A DNA stretch of 64,000 nt from Pascua guehoae (Eukaryota; Basidiomycota; Tremellomycetes; Trichosporonales; Trichosporonaceae). The stretch spans positions 1,151,588 to 1,215,587 of the forward strand of contig BCJX01000006.1 of NCBI GenBank assembly GCA_001600415.1, given 5' to 3'. Positions 46,125 through 55,500 of this stretch are shown one piece after another; positions within the stretch are counted from its first letter, which is position 1, and each line of letters opens with the position of its first letter. The translations under genes were made by a program, and so were the position numbers. Below the pieces are notes generated by a model. That model ran no database searches, had not been told where the DNA came from, and worked only from the letters and a program-made list of their open reading frames with translations.

Positions 46125-48194
46125 ATGATGTTCACAAAGTTCTTCACCGTCCCCGCCCTCCTCCTCGCGTCGCTCGCGGCCGCTGGCAAGGTCGCCGACG
46201 ACTGCCCGACGTTGTACAAGGTGAGTCGAGAGTCCTGTGTCGAGCCTTGGGCAGTGTCGGCTTGGTAGTTACTTGGGCTGTTCTTCGCGACGCGTTTCCT
46301 TCGAGGTTGGGTCGGCGTGCACCTTGGCATTGTCCGTGCTTGGTGTTCATCACAACCCCTCTGTGTTCATCACAGCCCCTCTGCTCGCTACCTGCACACC
46401 CGCTGCGGTAGTGATCGCCCGCTGCAGAGACGCCTTCAAATGCCTCACGCTTCACTGCATTCCTGGGTTTTCTCGTTGCGCGTCGTTTTTGTCTCATGTG
46501 CACGCTAGAGACTTGGGGGCGTGGCAATAAACACACCCTTCGTGACGTAACCTTGTTACCCTGCACAGCCACCTGGCTGCACCTGGGTTGGGGGATCTGG
46601 CGTAAGCTGAGTGTGGCACCGCGGCAATTCGGGTGCGCTTGCCGCTACGACGCCCTAGGGCGATACGGCATGCAACCCACACTGCCACGAGAGCCGGCAT
46701 CTCCCTTGGCCCGTCCCAGGCGGGAGAGCGTTTCATCGCCTCGATGCCTAGCCCACAACCTCTCACCCCTCTTCCACACCGGGGCAGGCACTGCCGGAAG
46801 GTACCAGGACTCGTCCCCCCAATGGACGATACCAGGCCCGCACCTTGGGTCAGACCCAGTTACCCGCAAACTTGTCCCGCCCTGCCTGCCGGCTTTGTTA
46901 CCCCTGCCCAAGACCAACAATTTCCAGAATTAGCTAACACCCACCAGGCTGTCGCCGTTATCAAGGGCCCCGGAAGTGTCACTGGCAACGTCACGTTCAC
47001 CCAGAGCGCCGACAGCAAGGAGGTCTCGATCACCGGCGAGGTTCGTTTCAGGAGCGTCCTTGGAAGGGGGTTTGGGCTGGGCCGTCGACGCGTCGTCGAC
47101 CTAAGGACCTGTACCTATCCGGGGGGGTGTGTCTTGCTTGGCATGACAACACCACGCGTGCGATAGGTCGGTCGCTAGTCGCGTGTTGGTGTGAGGGCCA
47201 CACTTTGTCACCAGCACGCGATGGCTGTTTACCAGCACGCGACTGCATGTCACCGGCATGGTATCGTGGCAGTTTGTCACCAGCGGGCAACGTGCTCGAC
47301 CAGCCCATGCACGGCTCACCGCTTGCCCCACGCCCACACCCCAACAACCCTTAACCCCCCCCCCCCCCCATCCCCAACACCACTGACACCAGATTCACGG
47401 CCTGAGCCCCAACGCCGAGCACGGCTTCCACGTGCACACGTTTGGCGACATTTCCGGCGGCTGCGCTTCCACCGGCGGCCACTTTAACCCTTACGACAAG
47501 ACGCACGGCGCGCCCGACGCCAAGAACCGCCACGTCGGTGACCTCGGCAACATCAAGACCGACTCGGAGGGCATAGCCATCATCAACATTACGGGTGGGT
47601 ACCAGAGTCGAGCGAGCGAAGCTGTGGTTCTTGGGGTGTGGTTCTTGAAAAGGGCATGTGTCTGGGCGCTGGGCGGTCGACAGCGTCGCCGTCGCCGTGC
47701 TCCAAGTGGCACCGCCACCATGGTCTCTGAACCCTTCACCACAACCTTCCATCCCTTGTCTCACGCGTTCTCGGCTGACATCCAGACTCGATCATCTCGC
47801 TCCGTAACAACAAGCGTGGTATCATCGGCCGTGGTGTTGTGTGAGTCATCAGAATCGTCCATCTAAACCGCCACACTGCCACATGACACCAAACCACCAC
47901 CACATCTTGACTTGACCCCCCTTGCACACCACCACACCACACCACCACACCACCACACCAGCTCCCCACCATGCATACCCTGAGAACCATGCTAACCTCC
48001 AGGGTCCACGCCGGCGCCGACGACATGGGTCTCGGAGGACAGCCCGACTCGCTCACCACCGGCCACGCCGGCGACCGCGCTGGCTGCGGTGTCATGTGAG
48101 TACTACGGCGAGCGACGCCGCCAGACTGTCTAATTTTGGCTTCATGTGCTGACTGTCCAGCGGCCTCGCCAACGCCACCGCCGCCGCCGTCTAA
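46125..48194 (+). CDS. SOD: Secreted Cu/Zn superoxide dismutase
   Basis: This enzyme converts superoxide to O2 and H2O2. Six exons, 46125..46220, 46948..47040, 47393..47594, 47786..47840, 48003..48095 and 48161..48194, give 190 residues. A signal peptide ([16 protein letters not shown]) makes it extracellular or wall-bound rather than the cytosolic Sod1. Copper ligands are H76, H78, H93 and H151; zinc ligands H93, H101, H110 and D113; the disulfide is C87 with C177; and the guiding Arg is R174. The motif after H151 reads [10 protein letters not shown] instead of the common ADPDDLGRG. An extra Cys27 lies just after the signal peptide. There is no GPI tail; the protein stops at TAAAV. The first intron is 727 nt and contains a 20-bp duplication. 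A second ATG is at 46128. Confidence 0.93.
47355..47369. repeat. Homopolymer C15 in SOD intron 2
   Basis: Fifteen C about 25 bp upstream of the third exon's acceptor, in the polypyrimidine-tract position. Confidence 0.9.
47920..47961. repeat. Imperfect cacacca/ccacac repeat in SOD intron 4
   Basis: A run of caccacac-type units lies in the intron before the fifth SOD exon. Confidence 0.75.
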
Positions 48195-50085
48195 GCACAT
48201 GCCGTGCCCCGACCTCATTGCTGGCCACAGCCACACCGACTTTGACGACGAGTTTGTTACTCTGAACATTTTTACAGTTTCGTAGTAAACCATCCCCCGC
48301 AGCCTTATAGTGATAATGCATCGTTGCTGCAAATGGCACCCGAGTCTGCGTCGTCGGGACCTCGTTGGCGTTTGTTGACAGATCCGGGAGGGATGTCCTG
48401 GAACAGCCTCCGCTCATCTTGTCTCCTTGTCTCTGGTGGGGGCACTGGAGATCTCATGGGGTACGCGCACGGGCCACGACCATCAGCGACCCTAGAAGAA
48501 GATAAAGACTTGTGAGCAGGGGACTGTGCCGGTCCTGCAGTAGCTGACAAGCATCTCAGTGCTGAAGTGTGGGCGCCCGCCTCGTGCTCTTGCGTGATCG
48601 ACATCCCTACACCTCCTGTGCAGACTGTGACCAATTGTCGCCATGTGCAGGGCGACAGAGGCATGTGGCAACTGTGCTGCAAAAGGGTGTAGCTGCATGT
48701 AGCTGGTTGGATAGCCGTACAGTCGTGCAGACACCTCCCCCGATAGTGGATCTCCGCAGTGACACCGGCGCCGTCCCATGCTTTGGCGCGATCGACATCC
48801 CTATCCTCACCAGTCTTTTCGTCACAAGCAGCAACGCCCTCCAAGCTTCTGGTCTTGTCCCCCGCCCCTCATGTCGCAGCAGGCTAGGTCAACCCACCCG
48901 AGACAGTGCGAGCGCACATGCCTCCCCACGGACCCCTTGTGACGAGCTGATGACGGCGATCGGTACAACCAAGACACGACACTTCGATTCAGGCTATTCT
49001 CACAAAATCCTATATGAGCAACAAGGTAGCATAGCATAGGCTGGCAAGCTGGCAAGGTTGTGCAAGAGGCTTTTGTACGTGTGCATCAGGTATCCGTGTA
49101 CAGAGGGTGTCAAAAAGAACCGGGAAAGGCGCAGACGCGCGCAGATGTTGAGCTGCAGACGTGCAGATGTTGCAAGAGCGGGCCAGCCTCACCCTGCGCC
49201 ACTTCTGGTTCCGTATGACACACTCTGTATCAGTATCAGTCCTAGATTCTAGAGCGCGTCTCGACGATGCGTCCTGCCGGATCCTATCCACTGCAGGCCA
49301 GGACGCGTCCTCGACGCGATTGAGTCATGAGGCAGTGGCACAACGACAACCTCCAAACGAATCAGACACTCGCGTACGACACAGCCTGGCCCCGTCGAGC
49401 CATACGACGCCACCGCGCCCCGATACGATACTTCTGCACCATCCTATAGGCAGGCCAGTGGAGCCAGCAGCCAGTTGCATGGCTCTTTGCAACCAGACAA
49501 TCGCGCAGAATACGACGCCACAAGAGGGCCGCCACAACGCCACAACTGTGGGCGCAAGTCATGCCCCGCCCGGGGAATGGTGGAAACGGGCCGGGGGGCG
49601 TGGAGCCGGCGGCACCAGACGAATCGGTTACGGTTAGTGTCATTTCCCGATCTCGCTCATTGTCCATTCCCGATCACCCAGTACTGCCCACTGGCACGCG
49701 ACTCGACCAGCTACGCAGCTAGGCAGCTAGGCAGGTCGCCGGTGGTGGCCGGTGGCCGGTGGGCCGCGGTGGGCACCAACCGCGGTTTGAGCAGCCCTTG
49801 TCATCCATCTGCCAGCACCGGCACCTCTGCAAGACTCTTTGGCATCTCGCATCCTTGTTCTGCATTTGCTTCTCTTTCTCATCGGTCCTCGTCACCACTA
49901 CGCATTCACCCAGCGACCACGCACTTCGCCGCCCCACTTTACTCGGCCTCGACGCAGGCTCAACCGCTCCCCCAAGCAACCCACCCATCAGCCCACTCCT
50001 CCCTCGAGCCCCNNNNNNNNNNNNNNNNNNNNNNNNNNNNNNNNNNNCCCAACCCCGCCCCACCCCCGACCCCGCGCACGCCACG
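48195..50085. other. Intergenic region upstream of the F-box-like gene
   Basis: About 1.9 kb, with a 35-N gap at 50013-50047. Short repeats of ggtggccggtgg occur near 49740. No gene seen, but the gap lies only 38 bp before the next ATG, so a missing 5' exon cannot be excluded. Confidence 0.45.
50013..50047. other. Small assembly gap (35 N)
   Basis: Thirty-five unresolved bases in a C-rich stretch just upstream of the F-box-like gene's ATG. Confidence 0.98.
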
Positions 50086-51189
50086 ATGCGCCCGTTCGCG
50101 CTCGACCACCTCCCCGTCGAGCTCCAAGTCCTGGTCCTGGACGAGATTGCCCTCCTGCCCCTGGCGGACATTTCGCGCGCCGCGCGCACCTGCACGTCGT
50201 GGCACGCGCGCCTCACGCGCTCGCTGTACGCGTCGATTTCTGTGTGCAAGAGCTCGCGCGAGGGCATCTTTGCGGGCCTCGGCCTGAGTTTCCCCTCGGC
50301 GTCCATCCTCGAGCTGCACGCGGGCACGGGCGCGGCCGTCTCGGCGGGGGGACTGCCGACCCCGCCCGCGTCGCCGTGCACGCCGCTGCGCGCGTCGTTT
50401 GGCGCCGACACAGACTACCTGTTCTCCAAGGCCCGCGCGCTCGGGCACGTCACCCACCTGAGCATCACGGACACGCCCGGCGCGCTCGCCGTCGCCGAGG
50501 CGCTCCTGCACCAACCGGGCGTCTTGGCGGGCGTCGACGAGATATCCCTCGGCGCGCCCCTGTTCCGGCACCTCGTCAACAGCGTGGCGGGCTTTGGCCG
50601 GCCCCGGTCCGGCGCGGCGTTTGTCGGCGAGACGCTCGTGTCCCACCTCCGCCCCCGCCACGTACGCATCGAGTACCCCGCCCCCCGCGGGCGGGCCCGC
50701 GGAGGTGCCGGCGTCTTTGACCCCGTCCTCCTCGCGCGCCTCATGGCGGTCCTGCACGTCGAGTGGCGCCCAGAGAGCGTCGCGTACTATGGCGTCGTGG
50801 CCGACCTGCCCCCCGTCCTCGGCCAGAACACCAGGATACACTGCGGCCCATGTGTCCCCGACTCAGACCTCTACGACGACAATAGTACAGACGACACCCA
50901 GCCCCCAGGGTGCGCGGCACACGCGCACCTCGTCCGCATGCACCTCCGCCGCACGTTCGGGCGCCACGCCCACGACGAACTCCTCGACGCCATTGCCGAG
51001 GGCGCAGATCCCGAGGACGAAGACGACCTCGACCCCGACGACGTGCCGCGCGCCACGGACGCGCGCGTAGAGTACCACGGCGTGCCGTGCATTGCCGCCC
51101 TGAGCGACCGCGACGCCTTTCTCCGGAACACGTTTAGGTATTGGCCCGTAGAGGTCGACGTCGGTTCCCAGGTCGAGTTTTTCGCCTAG
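50086..51189 (+). CDS. F-box-like protein of unknown target
   Basis: A single exon of 367 residues. The N-terminus reads FALDHLPVELQVLVLDEIAL, then PLADISRAARTCTSWHARLT. This is the F-box pattern (LPxEL, hydrophobic spacing, SxxC and a Trp), so the protein may be an SCF adaptor. The rest has no leucine-rich or WD repeats that I can identify. It contains a helix-rich middle, an acidic stretch PEDEDDLDPDDVP (about 305-317) and a C-terminus ending VGSQVEFFA. No homologue is recalled. The ATG at 50086 is the first after the small gap; an upstream continuation cannot be ruled out because the frame is open through the gap. Many basidiomycetes carry expanded families of such short F-box proteins. 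Confidence 0.6.
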   Translation: MRPFALDHLPVELQVLVLDEIALLPLADISRAARTCTSWHARLTRSLYASISVCKSSREGIFAGLGLSFPSASILELHAGTGAAVSAGGLPTPPASPCTPLRASFGADTDYLFSKARALGHVTHLSITDTPGALAVAEALLHQPGVLAGVDEISLGAPLFRHLVNSVAGFGRPRSGAAFVGETLVSHLRPRHVRIEYPAPRGRARGGAGVFDPVLLARLMAVLHVEWRPESVAYYGVVADLPPVLGQNTRIHCGPCVPDSDLYDDNSTDDTQPPGCAAHAHLVRMHLRRTFGRHAHDELLDAIAEGADPEDEDDLDPDDVPRATDARVEYHGVPCIAALSDRDAFLRNTFRYWPVEVDVGSQVEFFA

Positions 51190-52523
51190 CCCCCAGCCCG
51201 AGCGCTGGCGAGGGCGGTGGAGCCGTGTATTATACAGTACGAGAGGCAGAGTTTGGCGCCGAGCGGTTGGACGCCGAGCGTCTATCGAGTTTGGTTCGAG
51301 ATGAGGAGCAGGCAGATGTGCTGCGTTTGGGAGTCCGAGTTGTTTGGCCGCGATACATTGTTACCCTATCCATGTATGCATTGTACAGATACTGTGCGGC
51401 GCTGCGCTACTGACTGGGAAAGGTGAGATTGTACAGTTGCAGGGGTGGGTGTGCAACGCGACGGGCAAGAGTTGGCGAGTTGGACGCACAAAGTCATTAC
51501 AACGTCGCGGGTCATGCAACCGTCGATGCTTGAGAGTCCCACCACCAGCCTGCTCCGTCTTTCATCCATTCTTCGTTATCGTCCACTATCGCCCACCCCA
51601 CCCGTGCCCCGGAGAGGCCATTAACGTGTCTGCTGCTGGTGTAGGCTGTGATTGTCTCCTCCAGATCCTAGTTACTCCTTTCTGCCTCACCCCCTCTACC
51701 TGGGCGCCCACCCTGATGTACTTGTTACCTCAAACGATCGTCGTCGACACCTGCAGCCCTCCCCAGTGGGTAAGTAATCCTTGTTACCCCCTTGGCCCCT
51801 TGTTTGCCTCTTGAGTTGGACGCCTTGGTCAACAAACGGCATGCAACCTCGCCCTGCTGAATAAACCCCCCCCCCCCCCCCCAACTCCCCAGCACACACA
51901 CACACCATCCCAGAGTCAACCTTACCTTGGCTGTTGCACGCCCACAGTCAACGCAAAGGCGTACCCTGGTCCCTCAAAGAGCTCTTGCCAAAGGTCGATG
52001 CGATGGAGGGTTACCGCCACACTGCAACCCTGTTGCGCGCGCCAGCAGTGTCCCGTGCATGCAAGCATCCCGTCTGCTGCTGGTATCTAGATCACAAGTA
52101 TCGCTGCATGTGGTTGAACCACCCACAGATCCCGATCAGTGACACAGTGGCCAGTGGACACGGCATGCGCGTCGTCTCCCGCCCCACCCGCGTCGCGTAC
52201 AGTCATCGGCGTCATGGCCACCCCCCATCTCGGCCTGATCCGATCTCGATCTCCTTTTGCCACCCAACAAACTCTGCTCCATGCAGCACCACTTGCACGC
52301 CCTCGCATGCACTATGGTACAGTGACAATGCATCAACGAGCCCACGCTACACGCTACTTTTCACCTCCTCCCCGTCGCTCACCACGCACACAAGCAACCG
52401 TCATCGTCCGCAGCACCTCTTAGCTTCTTGGCACAGCAAAGCCGCCGGCGAGCGGATCCGGTCGGCTTCCATCGGTTCGCGTCACGTGGGCCAGATAACA
52501 ACCCAACCCTACAAGGACTATAA
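51190..52523. other. Intergenic region upstream of the glucosyltransferase
   Basis: About 1.3 kb. A C17 run at 51866-51882 is followed at about 51895 by a short CA repeat. The sequence ctataaatg overlaps the predicted start codon of the next gene, so TATAAA is present but too close to act as a promoter for that ATG. No gene seen. Confidence 0.5.
51866..51882. repeat. Homopolymer C17
   Basis: Seventeen C in a row in the spacer before the glucosyltransferase gene. Confidence 0.9.
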
Positions 52524-55500
52524 ATGACCCACGGCACCAACGGAACCATGGGGGAAATGTATAAACAGCAGCACCAGCACGAGACACGTCCCCATCCACC
52601 GATGGGATCCAAGAAACAGAAAGACAAAGCGCAACAGCACCCTGCGGCGGCGGTAACGCCGACGGCGGCGAAGGGAGAGACAACGGCGTACACGGACGAG
52701 CACGACGAGCCCCCGCCGCCCATCTACCAGCCGCGCTCCGACGCACACTCCCCGACCCAGCCCCAACGCCCACGAGGGTCCGGGAAACGGCCCGCCCCGT
52801 CGAGTCCCCGCCAGGCCGTGGGGACAGGGGCAGGGACGCCTCAGACGCCAGATGATGAGGATGGTGAGTTTGTGTGGTTCATGATAAGATAAGGTTGGGG
52901 CGGCGGCCCGGGCGGGCGGGACGAATGGGTGGAGTGAACAGCGTGTGGACGCTCGAGCTGGGGCTGTCGGTTCGGGCTCGTCCGCCGGTATGAGCTATGA
53001 GCTATGGGCGATGGGCGATGGGTGGGTGGGCAGTACGGACAGTACGGGCAGGGCGGGCAGTGCGGGCAGTGCGGGCAGTGCAGCCTTGGCAGCTGCTGCT
53101 GGTCTGGGTCGTCACTGGGTATGGCGGACACCTCCTGAGCTCCAACGGATACAGTGTCTCTCGAGCGACTCGAGTCCCGCTCCAGTATGCCCGGCCACTC
53201 CAGGGTGCTCCAGCCACTCCAGGCCAGCTCCAGTCGTTCCAGCCCCAGTACGGCATGCTCCAGCATGCTCGTACCGCACTTCCACACCGCACCCCGCGCC
53301 GACTTCTACACCCCACTCCACTTCTACACCCACAACCACACCCACCCCAACACCAACACCAACACCCATCCCACTCCACGCCCACCACACCCCTCCTCCT
53401 CTGATCCCCCACGCCCCGTCTCCTGACCCCCCCGCCACACACACACACCACTAACACCAGACCACATCCCCGACGTGGTCGACGAAGTAGTCCGCAACTG
53501 GTCCATCTCGTGGGACCCCAAAGCGGCGTGCCTCGACGTCGTCGTCGGCCACAATGTGCCCTTACCCGTGGACAATACGCCCGTGCTCGAGTTTGCCGTC
53601 GACGAGCTCACGAGCGATGCGTGTCCGCCGTTGAATGTTGTCATGTTTTGTGCGGGGTCGAAAGGTGGGTCAGGGGCGTGTGTGTTGGGGAGGGGGGAGG
53701 GGGGGTGGGAAGCAAATGGGGAAAGGGGGGAGGAGAGTGGGAGGGGACGAGGGAACGGGAGGGTTGGGGGGGCCGGGGGGGGGGAAAGGGAAAGGAGAGG
53801 AGGGGGTGGACCTCTTGAGGGGGGAGGGGAGGTTGGACGTTGGAAGTTAGAGGTCGGACGTTGGAGGTTGGAGNTTGGAGGNTGGAGGTTGGAGGTTGGA
53901 GGTTGGAGGTTGGAGGTTGGAGTTTGGAGGTTGGAGGGGGCGGAAACGGCCTGGCATTGGGGGGCCGTTCGAGGAGGGAGTGCACTGGTGGTCTCCACTT
54001 GGCGGCGGCCGTTGCCAGGCCATACTGCAAGCTCCGATGCCCTTCCGCTGTTGTGAACAACTGCCCCTATTCCGTCCATCTTGCCCGACATTTCTTACAT
54101 CGCGTCTCGTATGGCTACCCCCACCGAACCCGCTTCTCCCGCTCCCCACCTCCCCCCTCCCCACTCCCCCTCTCTTCTCCTCCCGCCCCCTCCCCCCACC
54201 CCTGCGGTCCCTCGCACCCAACTCACACCCCAGCCGAAGTCCAACCCTACCTCGCGCTCGCGCTCTGCCTCATCCAAACCAAGGGCCACCGTGTCCGCAT
54301 CGCCACACACCCGGCATTTGCCGAACTCGTCGCGCGCGCCAGCGTCCACCTCGCCGGCCTTGAGGATAAGGACGGAAAACCGTTGACGGGTCTCCTCGAG
54401 TTTTACAGTATTGGCGGCGAGCCGTATCCCCTCATTGCGTATTTGGTTCCTCGTGAGTTGTTGGTGTTCTGTTTCGAGCTGGCCAGGGCAGGGGGCTCCG
54501 TTGGGAGAATCGATTGCGTCTTGATGTCCACTCAGTATGCCGTTGCCCCAATCGGGATTGGGATTGACCGGATTTCTATTTACAATCCCACTCCGCGAGC
54601 TGAACTGCACTCGCACAGCATTCCTCACCACCACATTCCTCACAACCCCATTCCTTATAACCCCGCTCTTCATGTCGCTCACAATCAGGACAAGGCCTCG
54701 TGCCCGGGCTCGACACCGTCGCGCGCGGCGACCTCAAGGACAAACGCCGCATGGTGAAGAAGATGCTCATGGGATGCTACCGCGCGTGCTTTTGCCCCAA
54801 CAAGAGCACCCACCGCCAGTTCGGCGCCGACGCCATCATCAGCAGCCCCACGGCGTTTGCGCACATCCACGTCGCCGAGGCGCTGGGCATCCCGCTCATC
54901 ATGTCCTTTAGTACGTTTCCAGAGTGGCACCTGTAAATTGCTGACCCCAGCCATGCCGTGGACGTCGACGACGGCGTTCCGCCACCCGCTGATCAAGGCC
55001 AAGACGGCGAGCTCGCGCGCGATTGTGGACAATTATGCGAGCTATGTCATTGCAAACACTCTGTGAGTATTTCTCAGCTTTTTCTTCGTACCACATGCTG
55101 TACTTTCTGCTAACAGCTACAGGCTATGGCATGGCCTGGGCGACGTCATCAATAGCTTCCGATACGGCGTCCTCGGCCTGCAACCACTCAACCTCGCCCT
55201 GGGATCGCTCGTGCTCGACCACCTCCGCATCCCCACCATGTACGCGTGGAGCGAGGCGCTCGTCCCGAAGCCAAAGGACTGGAAGCGGAATATTGGTGAG
55301 TCGGCGGTTCACGCAATGGATTTTGAAAAGGCCCCCAGTGCTGATTACAGACGTGGTGGGGCCCTTCTTTATGCCGAGCCTCAAGGTCAAGCCAAGCGAG
55401 GGTCTTGTCGCGTTTCTCGAGTCCGGGCCTGCTCCAATCTACTTTGGGTAAGGCGATCGAGCAAGGGATGCGGTTGCTGACTCTTCAGGTTTGATCCCAG

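Noticed and set aside
52521..52527. TATA box for the glucosyltransferase
   Set aside because: The TATAAA word overlaps the predicted ATG and so cannot serve that start codon; it would only be relevant if translation began further downstream.
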